Source of the DNA: Deltaproteobacteria bacterium
Lineage (GTDB): Bacteria; Desulfobacterota; Desulfobacteria; Desulfobacterales; Desulfosalsimonadaceae
DNA: 39,898 nt
Direction: 5' to 3'
Assembly: GCA_013151835.1 (NCBI GenBank)
Contig: JAADHK010000043.1
Coordinates: forward strand, 1 to 39,898
In this document: in pieces, positions 1-7,831 of the stretch
How positions within the stretch are numbered: the first letter of the stretch is position 1
Layout: each line of letters begins with the position of its first letter
Notes under the pieces: generated by a model
Databases searched by the model: none
Seen by the model: only the letters and a program-made list of their open reading frames with translations
What the model was told of the DNA's origin: nothing
Made by a program: the position numbers and the translations under genes

Positions 1-1
1 A

Positions 2-184
2 AGTTTGCAAGAAACATTATCCGATTGTGTGAAAACCGGCATTGAAGTAGTTGGCGAGGCGGATTTCCCTGCGCAGAGGAATTTTTGCGAGTTGCAATCC
101 CATCTACCAGGCGCTATCTTTCATAGTTGGCGTTGTTATGAGGCATTGCCCAATTTTTTTGCCGGGTTTTTATCGCGGGATTGA
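2..184 (+). CDS. Possible 3' end of a gene entering from the left edge
   Basis: An open frame runs from the window edge to a TGA at 182-184, about 60 codons, with a protein-like composition including three cysteines. I recognise no family. It overlaps the 3' end of the GntR-type gene tail to tail by about 49 bp, which is possible but uncommon, so it may simply be an open shadow frame. The sequence to the left of the window would settle it. Confidence 0.22.
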   Translation, partial: SLQETLSDCVKTGIEVVGEADFPAQRNFCELQSHLPGAIFHSWRCYEALPNFFAGFLSRD

Positions 185-849
185 TTCAGGCTGTCAATGA
201 CAACTTCAATGTGGGCCATACAGAAATCCTTGAATGCTTTTGCGGCTTCTTCAGGTTTTTGTTTGATGATGTTTTCGTAACCCCGCCGGAGATGCGTTAC
301 CACTGTTTTCAACTGTCCCGGTAAATGGGTTATGGATGCCCACTGAACCCTTTGAGCCGCAGGCATAAGTTCAATGGCAATCCTTTTGATCATTGGGTTT
401 CCGGCAATTATTAATATTTTTTGCGCCATTTTGGTCACATTGGTGATATATAGTTCAAAGTCATTGCCTTTAATGCTGGCTTCCAGGTTGGTCATCAGTT
501 TTTCAAGTTCCGCAACGTCATTTGGTGTGACATTTTCCGCAGCCTTTGAAAATACAAACTGGTAGATGACAATAGCCGTCTCATAGAGATGTTGTATTCT
601 GTCCAGCGACAACGCTGTCACCTGGTAGCTTCCTTTCGGGGTTCGTTCCACCAGCCAGATTTGTTCAAGCATGTGAAGGGCGTCTCTCACCGGGCTCCGG
701 CTCACCCCCAGTTCTTTTGAAATTTTAGTTTCAAACAGCAGTTCTCCCGGTATTAAGTCATTATGTACAATTTGATCTCCAATCAGATGAAAAATCTGGT
801 CTGATAAATTGTTTCGGGCCAGTAAATTGGCTTGTGCCAGTTGTTTCAT
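136..849 (-). CDS. GntR family transcriptional regulator, FCD (FadR-type) subfamily
   Basis: This 237-residue protein has an N-terminal winged helix-turn-helix (about residues 13-75, with the typical run of ligand-independent start, then SKELGVSRSPVRDAL) and a helical C-terminal half matching the FCD effector-binding domain. FCD regulators bind small acids or CoA-linked ligands and usually repress adjacent catabolic operons. It is the last gene of the minus-strand operon, 13 bp after the CooC-like gene, with an AGGAAT-type ribosome site before the ATG. I infer that it senses the substrate or product of the upstream reductase genes and may act at the promoter region upstream of 10690. The ligand cannot be read from the sequence. 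Confidence 0.88.
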   Translation of the reverse strand: MKQLAQANLLARNNLSDQIFHLIGDQIVHNDLIPGELLFETKISKELGVSRSPVRDALHMLEQIWLVERTPKGSYQVTALSLDRIQHLYETAIVIYQFVFSKAAENVTPNDVAELEKLMTNLEASIKGNDFELYITNVTKMAQKILIIAGNPMIKRIAIELMPAAQRVQWASITHLPGQLKTVVTHLRRGYENIIKQKPEEAAKAFKDFCMAHIEVVIDSLNQSRDKNPAKKLGNAS

Positions 850-862
850 AAGAATTCCTGTC

Positions 863-1681
863 TTAACGAGTATGGGTTAATTTATGTAAAGCACCGTCAA
901 CACCTGATACCGGTATATCGATTTCGGATAAACAGCTTTTTACTGCTTGTATGGCCGGGCTGTCATTAATCTCCAGAATACTTTTTCCCTCGATGTCAAA
1001 AGATCGTATGGTGTCATCTTCCGGAACCCACCCAAGGCAGTCAATTTCCTCGGGGATAATGAGCTTTTCAAATTCTGTTTTGCTGCGCAGACGGTTGATA
1101 ATCAGGCCGTCTTTTTTATAATCAATGGCCGTACCAGAGACTTCTTTGATTGTTTTTACCACATTGAGGCCTTTAGCGGATGCGTCGGATACCAGAATCA
1201 GGTGGGTGACTTTTGCCATCACGCGCCGGTTGATCTGTTCAATCCCCGCCTCCCCGTCTATCACCACAAAATCAAAATTACCTGCCACAGAAGCGATAAG
1301 ATCCTTTAAAATATGATTCACCTGGCAGTAACACCCTTCCATTTCCGGTCTGCCGATAGCCAGAAACGCGATGTTTTTCTTCTCTTCCAGGGCGGAAAAC
1401 ATTTCATAATCCAGCATGGAAATCATTTGGGCCTTATCTGTTGTTTTTCCGTTTTCCACCTGCCGGATCAGTTCGTTACGAATATCGTCAATCGTTTTGC
1501 TCACCGTGATACCCAATGCGGTGGACAATCCCACCGCCGGGTCCGCGTCAATGGCCAGCACTTTATTGTTTGGATTTGAAGACAGAATTTTTACGATAGT
1601 GGCCGAAAGGGATGTTTTGCCCACCCCGCCTTTACCGCACAGGGCGATTACGGATGCTTTTTTATTACGCGTTTCAGGCAT
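863..1681 (-). CDS. CooC/AcsF-type nickel-insertion ATPase (SIMIBI P-loop NTPase)
   Basis: The 272-residue product begins with a deviant Walker A motif (CGKGGVGKTS, residues 15-24) and has the DADPAVGL switch element near 45-52, typical of MinD/ArsA/CooC ATPases. It carries a Cys-Tyr-Cys motif at 117-119. In CooC-type proteins a CxC at this place binds nickel and supports dimerisation while the Ni cluster of CO dehydrogenase (CooC) or acetyl-CoA synthase (AcsF) is assembled. It overlaps the ACS-domain gene upstream by 8 bp, indicating translational coupling. No CO dehydrogenase or full acetyl-CoA synthase gene is in the window, so its client here is unknown; the ACS-like neighbour is the obvious candidate. 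The fold and CxC motif are clear; the nickel role is inferred from the family. Confidence 0.82.
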   Translation of the reverse strand: MPETRNKKASVIALCGKGGVGKTSLSATIVKILSSNPNNKVLAIDADPAVGLSTALGITVSKTIDDIRNELIRQVENGKTTDKAQMISMLDYEMFSALEEKKNIAFLAIGRPEMEGCYCQVNHILKDLIASVAGNFDFVVIDGEAGIEQINRRVMAKVTHLILVSDASAKGLNVVKTIKEVSGTAIDYKKDGLIINRLRSKTEFEKLIIPEEIDCLGWVPEDDTIRSFDIEGKSILEINDSPAIQAVKSCLSEIDIPVSGVDGALHKLTHTR

Positions 1682-2426
1682 TGGCGGTTGTCTCCTTTTT
1701 CGCCAAAGATTTTCTCATGGCCCGCAGTTCCGCCACATCGCCGCAAACATCATTGTAATCACAGGTATCGCAATCAAACGACATCTCTTCAGCCATTTTA
1801 TGCATGGCGTTGATCAGTTGTATCACATTGTTTGAAATATTCTGCATTTCCAGCACATCTTCTTTGCTTGATGTAATGAAAATCGTTTCAGTTGAACGGA
1901 CGTAGTCTAAGGCTGAAAATTTCTCAATCAATGCCCCACCAAGATTTTTAAAAGAAAAACCATTGTTGATCGCATCAGTGCTCACCCGGCTCCATTCCCG
2001 CTGTTGCTGGGACACACCGCGCATCATGTAGCCTTTTAAATGTATATCATAACGAAGCAGTTCCATCTCCCGAAACCGGTCATAGCTGTTGTCCGCATCA
2101 AAATCAGATGCGTCGACAATAACCACCTTGCCGAAAGAAACCCGCTGACCGTTCAATAGCGGCAAATCCGGACCCACAACCGTAATCCGCCCGTCTTTTA
2201 TTTTATCGGGCTGATTCACCCACAACAGAAAAGATGTGGACGCGTCTTTCGGATTGCCGAGTTCAACCGCAGTATCCGGGCCCAATACCAGGTTCCGGTT
2301 TTTTTCAGTGGGCCATTTTGTCTGTCCGTTATGGATAGTATGGATAAACTCGGATACGTTGCCTGTGTTTCGCTTCCGGTCCAGGAACGCCGTTATTGCA
2401 TTGTAGTCTTTGTCAAAAAGTCCCAT
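1674..2426 (-). CDS. Free-standing acetyl-CoA synthase beta (CdhC/AcsB) middle-domain-like protein
   Basis: Residues 55-215 resemble, from memory, the central domain of bacterial acetyl-CoA synthase: the stretch DGRITVVGPDLP (78-89), a central RYDIHLKGYM segment, then WSRVSTDAINNGFSFKNLG (145-163), with comparable order and spacing. At 250 residues it is about a third of a full ACS beta (about 730). It lacks the N-terminal CODH-binding domain and nearly all of the C-terminal A-cluster domain. The C-terminus carries Cys219-x2-Cys222-x5-Cys228, where ACS would begin its A-cluster cysteines (C-x2-C-x8-C), so a Fe-S or nickel site is conceivable. It overlaps the CooC-like ATPase gene. It may be a scaffold or electron-transfer partner for the operon's reductase. 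The homology is my own recollection, not a search result. Confidence 0.68.
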   Translation of the reverse strand: MGLFDKDYNAITAFLDRKRNTGNVSEFIHTIHNGQTKWPTEKNRNLVLGPDTAVELGNPKDASTSFLLWVNQPDKIKDGRITVVGPDLPLLNGQRVSFGKVVIVDASDFDADNSYDRFREMELLRYDIHLKGYMMRGVSQQQREWSRVSTDAINNGFSFKNLGGALIEKFSALDYVRSTETIFITSSKEDVLEMQNISNNVIQLINAMHKMAEEMSFDCDTCDYNDVCGDVAELRAMRKSLAKKETTANA

Positions 2427-2450
2427 AAAAAATATTCATTTTTTTTAAAG

Positions 2451-3620
2451 TTACAAGCCAACTACTTTTCGTCCTATATGAAGCGTTCTTTTAACTATTC
2501 CCTTTTTTCGTTTCAGGATTTCTTCATAAAGTGTATCCATGTCTTTGGGAGGAGCGGTTTGTTCCGCTTTTTTCTTTAAGCTCAAAGCTCCTGATTTGCA
2601 TGATGCCACACACACGCCGCATCCGATGCACCGATTCAGATCAATGGCGATGGCTTTTTTTCCCTCCATATCGATGGCTTCCATTTTGCACCTTTTGGCG
2701 CACATTCCACACTCAATACATTGCTCAGAATCCAGGATCGCGTAATAGTTATTTTTGACAAACTCGGCCGGTTTGGCCAGCAGGCTCACCAGTTCAAGGC
2801 AGCCGCAGCAGCATTTGCAGCAGCTGCATACAAAATAGGATTCCTGGCTGTTGGAAGGCATCAGCACCAGACCCTGTTTTTCATTCTCGGCAAGGATTTC
2901 AAAAGCTTCTTCTGTTGAGATGGCACGTCCAAACCCATTGCGTGTATACATATCGGCAAAATCGCCGAATCCAATGCAGACTTCTCTCCTATCCGTTTCC
3001 TTGCATGGTCGTCCGATGGAATCCCTGCCTTTTCGGCAAACGCATTCTGCCAGGGCGATATGTCCGGCATTTTGAAGCACCAGTTCTCTTATTTCATCAT
3101 AGGTGGCGATGTTTAAATCCGGCGTGACGCTTTTTTCAATCGGAATAACCCGCATCTGTGGAAGACTGGTGGAAAGAAATGCCATGGCAAATGACTGGTA
3201 CATGTATTTTCGGGTGTCCATGTAGTAACCGGCGTTCATGGTGGGCACTTTCATCTCAAATAGCCCTACGGCAAACGGATGGAGCGCATACTCTTTTTGA
3301 CCATCCACTATTTTTACAAAAATAGCCCCGTGTTTCTCCATGTTATCCAGCATTGCCTGGAGATCTGCTTCTGATATCTCCCTGTCTTTTACTTTATCAA
3401 AAATCTGCTCGGATGACTGAAATTTATAGCTCATTTCAAGGGCAAGTTCCGCCTCTCTTACGGTAAAAGCATCACGTAAGAGACGACGTTCAACACCCGA
3501 GGCCGTGGCCGGGAAACCCACAGGCTGTTTGTCGAGATGTTTCTGCAATTTTTTATATACTTTGTGAGATTGCCAAAAAATACTCATGCCGTCTTTCAAC
3601 CGGGGCTTTAGTTGTTTCAT
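2451..3620 (-). CDS. Polyferredoxin with a C-terminal 2[4Fe-4S] domain and a long N-terminal region
   Basis: This 389-residue protein ends in two ferredoxin motifs, with cysteines at 301/304/307/311 and 331/334/337/341, enough for two [4Fe-4S] clusters. A striking cysteine run lies at 265-274 (six Cys within ten residues), and further cysteines at 193, 195, 206 and 215 suggest at least one more metal site. The first 190 residues are mostly helical and carry no motif I recognise. ATP-dependent benzoyl-CoA reductases and hydroxyacyl-CoA dehydratase activases take low-potential electrons from ferredoxin, so this protein probably feeds electrons to the activases encoded next (4-bp overlap at 3617-3620). 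It could also be a dedicated hub linking the ACS-like protein to the reductase. Confidence 0.8.
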   Translation of the reverse strand: MKQLKPRLKDGMSIFWQSHKVYKKLQKHLDKQPVGFPATASGVERRLLRDAFTVREAELALEMSYKFQSSEQIFDKVKDREISEADLQAMLDNMEKHGAIFVKIVDGQKEYALHPFAVGLFEMKVPTMNAGYYMDTRKYMYQSFAMAFLSTSLPQMRVIPIEKSVTPDLNIATYDEIRELVLQNAGHIALAECVCRKGRDSIGRPCKETDRREVCIGFGDFADMYTRNGFGRAISTEEAFEILAENEKQGLVLMPSNSQESYFVCSCCKCCCGCLELVSLLAKPAEFVKNNYYAILDSEQCIECGMCAKRCKMEAIDMEGKKAIAIDLNRCIGCGVCVASCKSGALSLKKKAEQTAPPKDMDTLYEEILKRKKGIVKRTLHIGRKVVGL

Positions 3621-4405
3621 TTATTGAGCTCCTTTTTTTCCTGCGCATACAGGGCGGCGCCCAGGGCGCCCATGATTTGAGGATCAACGCCGTTGAGCGC
3701 TTTTAACTCGATGCCAAGCGCCTCGGAAAGGGCGTTGAATACCCCGGAATTTTTCGCCACACCGCCGGTCATAACCACATTTGTTTTGACCTCGATGCTT
3801 CTGGCCAGAGATGCCACGCGTTTGGCCAGGGAGTGATGCAGCGCATTGAGAATATCCGCAATCTCCTTGCCTTCATTGACAAGCGATACCACTTCGGTTT
3901 CCGCAAAAATAACACATTGGTTGGAAATGGACAGCTTTTCCGTTGATTTAGCGGCAAGTGATCCAAGCTCCTCCAGCGGTACTTCCAGTGCTTCCGCCAT
4001 AACCTCAAGGAACCGGCCGGTTCCGGCGGCGCATTTGTCGTTATAGATATAGCGCGCAACATTGCCGTTATCATCCATGCGTGTGGCCTTGGCATCCTGA
4101 CCGCCGATGTCGATCACCATACGGACAGACGGCATGGTTTTAAAGGCGCCTTTGGCATGGCAGGAAATTTCAGACTCCACCTGGTCGACAAAGGGAATCT
4201 GCTCTCTTCCGTATCCGGTTCCCACAACGTATCCGATATCATCCATGGTCAATTTTGCTTTGTCTAATGCCATTTGCATGACTTCATTGGCCGATTCAGC
4301 CGGTCGGGTTTTGGCCCGCATAATCGCGTCCGATAAAACGTTACCGTTTTCCATAATTACGGCTTTGGCGGTCAGGGAGCCGATGTCACATCCTGCTACG
4401 ATCAT
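3617..4405 (-). CDS. 2-hydroxyacyl-CoA dehydratase/benzoyl-CoA reductase activase subunit (BadF/BcrA/HgdC family)
   Basis: This 262-residue ASKHA ATPase has the N-terminal phosphate loop GCDIGSLTAKAV (residues 5-16), GTGYGRE (62-68), the DIGGQDAK motif (99-106) and GGVAKN near the C-terminus. Cys125 (in NDKCAAGTGRF) and Cys164 (in SNQCVIF) correspond to the two cysteines that hold the subunit-bridging [4Fe-4S] cluster of HgdC-type activases. Such proteins hydrolyse ATP to push an electron at very low potential onto the partner reductase or dehydratase. The start overlaps the stop of the second activase gene (ATGA-type, 4 bp), so the two are probably made at equal levels and may form a heterodimer like BcrA/BcrD or BzdP/BzdQ. 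Confidence 0.92.
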   Translation of the reverse strand: MIVAGCDIGSLTAKAVIMENGNVLSDAIMRAKTRPAESANEVMQMALDKAKLTMDDIGYVVGTGYGREQIPFVDQVESEISCHAKGAFKTMPSVRMVIDIGGQDAKATRMDDNGNVARYIYNDKCAAGTGRFLEVMAEALEVPLEELGSLAAKSTEKLSISNQCVIFAETEVVSLVNEGKEIADILNALHHSLAKRVASLARSIEVKTNVVMTGGVAKNSGVFNALSEALGIELKALNGVDPQIMGALGAALYAQEKKELNK

Positions 4406-5205
4406 TTTACCTTCCTCCCGTTTCCGTTGACCTTTTCTGCCGATAACAACGCCGCCCCTATGGCGCCGGCGATCTGGGGGTCTGCCTTGCGGGCCCGTTT
4501 GATGCGTCTGCCAATCAGTTTTTCCAGTGTTTCCACCACTCCGATATTTTTTGCCACCCCGCCGGTCATGAAGATATCGCCTTCCGGTTTGACCGAATTC
4601 ACCAGGATCGCCACCCGGCCGGACATGGCGGCATTAATTCCGGCGCCGATATCTTCAATGGATACCCCGGAGTTGATGTATTTAATGACATCCGCCTGGG
4701 CCCATACCGTACAGGTGGAAGCAAGAGTTATCGGCTCTTTTGCTTTGGCGGAGAGTTTACCCAGTTCATCAATACCGATATTTAAGACATTTGCCATGAC
4801 TTCTAAAAAACGCCCGGTACCCGATGCACATTTATCGTTGGCGGAAAAACGGCCGACATTGCCGCTCTTGTCAATCTTCATTACTTTGCAGTCCTGTCCG
4901 CCGATATCGATAACCGTTTCAGCCGTCGGCAGCATCCATCGCGCCCCTTTTCCATGGCATTTGATTTCCGATACCACTTCATTGACAAATTCGATTTTTT
5001 CCCGGCCGTAACCGGTGCCGATGCAGTATTTGATGTCCTCTTTTGATACACCGGCCGCTGCAAGCGCGCCATCGAGTGCGGCATCAGCAGAATCCTTTGG
5101 CCGGGGTTTGGATTTAATAATATGACTGCCGATAATTTTTCCATTTTTCATGATAACGGCTTTTGATGTTAAAGATCCGACATCACATCCTGCAACGATA
5201 TTCAT
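4402..5205 (-). CDS. Second activase subunit of the same ASKHA family
   Basis: The 267-residue product is a paralogue of the preceding activase, with GCDVGSLTSKAV (6-17), GTGYGRE, DIGGQDCK (100-107) and a C-terminal GGVAKN. The bridging-cluster cysteines are Cys126 (NDKCASGTGRF) and Cys165 (ASTCTVW). Dehydratases normally need one activase forming a homodimer. Two distinct adjacent activases are the signature of ATP-dependent (class I) benzoyl-CoA reductases such as BcrA/BcrD or BzdP/BzdQ, so the pair supports a reductase rather than a dehydratase. The gene overlaps both neighbours by 4 bp. Whether the enzyme acts on an aromatic CoA ester is not shown by sequence alone. Confidence 0.9.
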   Translation of the reverse strand: MNIVAGCDVGSLTSKAVIMKNGKIIGSHIIKSKPRPKDSADAALDGALAAAGVSKEDIKYCIGTGYGREKIEFVNEVVSEIKCHGKGARWMLPTAETVIDIGGQDCKVMKIDKSGNVGRFSANDKCASGTGRFLEVMANVLNIGIDELGKLSAKAKEPITLASTCTVWAQADVIKYINSGVSIEDIGAGINAAMSGRVAILVNSVKPEGDIFMTGGVAKNIGVVETLEKLIGRRIKRARKADPQIAGAIGAALLSAEKVNGNGRKVK

Positions 5206-6602
5206 AACAACCCCCTTACTTTAAAAAATTCGTCCAGCCGTTCTCGGGTTGCATCCCAGGACTCCACCCGATCGTCAAATGCATCATCGTTCATGATATG
5301 GCAGGGATAGCCGTGTTTTTCGATATCTCTTGCAAAGGGTTTGACCATGCCCCAGGTGTTTCTGCAGCCCGGTGTGCCGTTGTATATCATGCAGTCCGCA
5401 TTGTACATTTTTGCGCAGGCAAGCGATTCTTCCAGCCACATGCCCTTTTTATCATAGGGCCCCCGGATGGACCGGACCATGGGCAGCCGTGCGTTCATCT
5501 GGGCGATAGTGTCCAGCATGGCTTCCGGTGAAGACATGTCGACGCTGTAACTGGAGCCCGGCATGTCTTTGACATATAAATTGTTATCCCTGAAATTTCG
5601 GGACAGGATGGAGCCGACATTGGCGATTCCCCGTTCTTCCATGTAATTATAAAAGTTTACGTTCACCGTATAGTGATCAATATAGCACATGAATACCCGC
5701 AGTTTTTCTTCTTTGCTTTTAAGCCCTGAAATACCGGCATCAGCATATCCTTTTGCAGTTTTAACCATGGATTCCAGCAGTTTTGTATATTGCGGATGAC
5801 CTGAAAAACAGAACCGGCCGGCATAGAGCGCCAGGTTGTATATGGGCGGCACCGGCGTTGGTTTCAGCATGAGCATGTCCTCAAGATCAGCAATCATGGC
5901 GTCCTGTTTATTGACTTCTTCAAGCACTTCGGCCAGGCGGTCATAATCGAGTTTATTGCCGGAATGCCGTTCCGCAAATTTGATCATCTCTTTGTAATCA
6001 TCAACGTGATATTTCTGGCTCCGGTCATCGCCGATGCAAGAAGGGTAGTTCAGCTGAAAGAAGGGCTTGTCCAGATATTCGGATAGATAAGCAAAGGCAT
6101 TGGCATTGGTGTCGCAAACGCCGGGTGTGTCACAGATCACAAAATCGATGTTTTCGGAAAGACCGCTTAAAACCGCGCCCTGGGCACCCCGCTGAGAGGA
6201 GCAGGAAGTTTCCGGCATACCGGTTTCACAGCAAAAATCCATATAGTCGAACATGCCTCTTTTCCAGACCATGGCGCCGATGGCCGTTAATATTTCAAAT
6301 GTTACCGGCACAATATCCATGGCATACAGGATGACCGGCGAATTGCAGAACGTAGTGGCGCAAATCTTTTTCCCCTGCGCGTGTGCGGTCAGTATATTTT
6401 CATAATATTTGGCCAGCAGTTCCAGCGTCTGAACACCGGGAGCGCCGGCGCTATAAAATGACTGCGCCACATTTTTATAGTAGGGGATATACCGGTAGGT
6501 GAGTTCGGTTTCCTTTTTTGTGCCTGTGGGAAGAGCGGCTGCGGCTTTGAGCGTGCTGCCCATCATCCAGTCATAGTTGTATTCCTGTATTTCAGGTCTC
6601 AT
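5202..6602 (-). CDS. Benzoyl-CoA reductase/2-hydroxyacyl-CoA dehydratase-type subunit, large (BcrB/BzdO/HgdA-like)
   Basis: The 466-residue protein belongs to the HGD-D superfamily. The N-terminal half has Cys81 and Cys86 within CATTFCNSPVILYAMDIVPV, matching the conserved cysteine-proline-entry motif of the family, followed by Cys124, Cys125, Cys134, Cys157 and Cys163. Near the C-terminus is a TPGCRNTWG segment at the usual third cluster-ligand position. The length suits BcrB or BzdO-type subunits (about 430-450). With the 393-residue partner downstream it would form the Fe-S catalytic heterodimer that receives electrons from the activases. The ATG follows a GGAGAGAAG site. The substrate is unassigned: an aromatic acyl-CoA, a 2-hydroxyacyl-CoA, or a small molecule as in double-cubane proteins are all possible. 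Confidence 0.85.
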   Translation of the reverse strand: MRPEIQEYNYDWMMGSTLKAAAALPTGTKKETELTYRYIPYYKNVAQSFYSAGAPGVQTLELLAKYYENILTAHAQGKKICATTFCNSPVILYAMDIVPVTFEILTAIGAMVWKRGMFDYMDFCCETGMPETSCSSQRGAQGAVLSGLSENIDFVICDTPGVCDTNANAFAYLSEYLDKPFFQLNYPSCIGDDRSQKYHVDDYKEMIKFAERHSGNKLDYDRLAEVLEEVNKQDAMIADLEDMLMLKPTPVPPIYNLALYAGRFCFSGHPQYTKLLESMVKTAKGYADAGISGLKSKEEKLRVFMCYIDHYTVNVNFYNYMEERGIANVGSILSRNFRDNNLYVKDMPGSSYSVDMSSPEAMLDTIAQMNARLPMVRSIRGPYDKKGMWLEESLACAKMYNADCMIYNGTPGCRNTWGMVKPFARDIEKHGYPCHIMNDDAFDDRVESWDATRERLDEFFKVRGLL

Positions 6603-6646
6603 ATCTTCTCTCCTTTACCGCTCCCTTACGGTCGCGGCTCTGAATA

Positions 6647-7828
6647 TCATGCACTCACCGCCACCGCTTCAGACAACTTATGATCGTTTTTAGCATCAAT
6701 TCGTTCAAGAAACGCGTTGATCCTCAGTTTCATTCGCCCGGCATCGATATGGGGCCCGTATTCCCTTTCAACCCGGAGACAGGGAATGCCGATTGCTTCC
6801 AGGTCCCTTTCAAACAAAGCGTTTTCCGCACCATGCAGGTCACAAAAACGAATGTTCTGCATGATCACGCCGGCTGCCTGGGAGCGTTCAATTCTTTCTT
6901 TTAGCATGGCAAGTCGTTCTTTGTATTTGCCGTACATCCTCGGGCAGACCGATGTTCCGAGATAATGGTCGGCCAGCGCTTCAATCGGATCGCCGTCTTC
7001 CTTAATTTCGTTGCCTTCGTAACGGATGCCGAAGCAGAGGTTCTCGCCTGCGATAATCGCCTTGTTCGTATCTTCTATTAATTCGAACAGGTCGATTTCG
7101 TCACTGATGCTTCCCACCAGCATCACCCGGTGCTTGTTTTTGCTCAAAGAGGTCTTGCGTTTTTTCAGGGCTGTGACCCATTTTTTCAGTTCTTTGGTAT
7201 ATTCATCACGGGGCATGACGGTGCCGGCGATTGTTGCGGCAAAAACATCGGTTCCGGAAACCACGATTTCATCTTTGGACCGCAGGTTCTCTATTTCATT
7301 GAGCAGCCGTCGGCCTTTGTTGAATGCCTTGATGGCGGCAGTTAGTTTTTCATTGGTAATGCTGACATTAAAGTGTTTTTCCACGCTCTTTATCAGTTCT
7401 TTAACCTCTTCAATATACCAGGCCATGCCGTGGTTTTCCGACTTGTGCGGCACATCAAAATAATAAAAATAATCCGGCACAATACCGTCAAAATCTTCAC
7501 CGGCCTTTCGCCAGCATTCATCCAGTCTGCGCATGCCGTCGCATCCCGGTGTGATAATGGCGCCATCCAGGAAAGAAAATTTTCCCTTGCCGGCCAGTTG
7601 CAGAATACATTTGGGAAAGCTGCAGATAAATGGTCCGAAATAGGTGTCCCCGACTTCCATTCCGTCGGTTTCAATTCCCCTCAGGCGCACCGGCAGGATG
7701 TCGGCGGCATAGAATATCTCAGCCGGTGTGTATGAGCAGGTATAACCGACCACAGGCTTGCCTTCTTTTTTCCATCGTGTAATTGAATCGCATTGCACCC
7801 GGGTTGCGGCATCATTAAAAACTTTCAT
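6647..7828 (-). CDS. Benzoyl-CoA reductase/2-hydroxyacyl-CoA dehydratase-type subunit, small (BcrC/BzdN/HgdB-like)
   Basis: This 393-residue protein shows the classic BcrC/HgdB pattern: GYTCSYTPAEIFYAADILPV (residues 28-47), FICSFPKC (about 67-74), DGAIITPGCDGMRRL (about 88-102), RFCDLHGAEN near 330 and LRVEREYGP near 355. The cysteines in these motifs are the expected Fe-S ligands. The length matches BcrC (about 386) closely. It lies 44 bp upstream of the large subunit and 3 bp after the 495-residue unknown gene, so it is in the same transcript. Closely similar proteins include the double-cubane family (YjiM-like), which use a single activase; the pair of activases here argues for a class I BCR-like enzyme. 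Confidence 0.9.
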   Translation of the reverse strand: MKVFNDAATRVQCDSITRWKKEGKPVVGYTCSYTPAEIFYAADILPVRLRGIETDGMEVGDTYFGPFICSFPKCILQLAGKGKFSFLDGAIITPGCDGMRRLDECWRKAGEDFDGIVPDYFYYFDVPHKSENHGMAWYIEEVKELIKSVEKHFNVSITNEKLTAAIKAFNKGRRLLNEIENLRSKDEIVVSGTDVFAATIAGTVMPRDEYTKELKKWVTALKKRKTSLSKNKHRVMLVGSISDEIDLFELIEDTNKAIIAGENLCFGIRYEGNEIKEDGDPIEALADHYLGTSVCPRMYGKYKERLAMLKERIERSQAAGVIMQNIRFCDLHGAENALFERDLEAIGIPCLRVEREYGPHIDAGRMKLRINAFLERIDAKNDHKLSEAVAVSA

Positions 7829-7831
7829 CTT

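Noticed and set aside
863-1681. Nitrogenase iron protein (NifH) or plasmid ParA
   Set aside because: There is no NifH-type cluster cysteine pair, and the CYC motif and context fit CooC/AcsF better; no parB or origin nearby.
1674-2426. Full acetyl-CoA synthase / Wood-Ljungdahl cluster
   Set aside because: The protein is far too short and there is no CO dehydrogenase, corrinoid protein or methyltransferase in the window.
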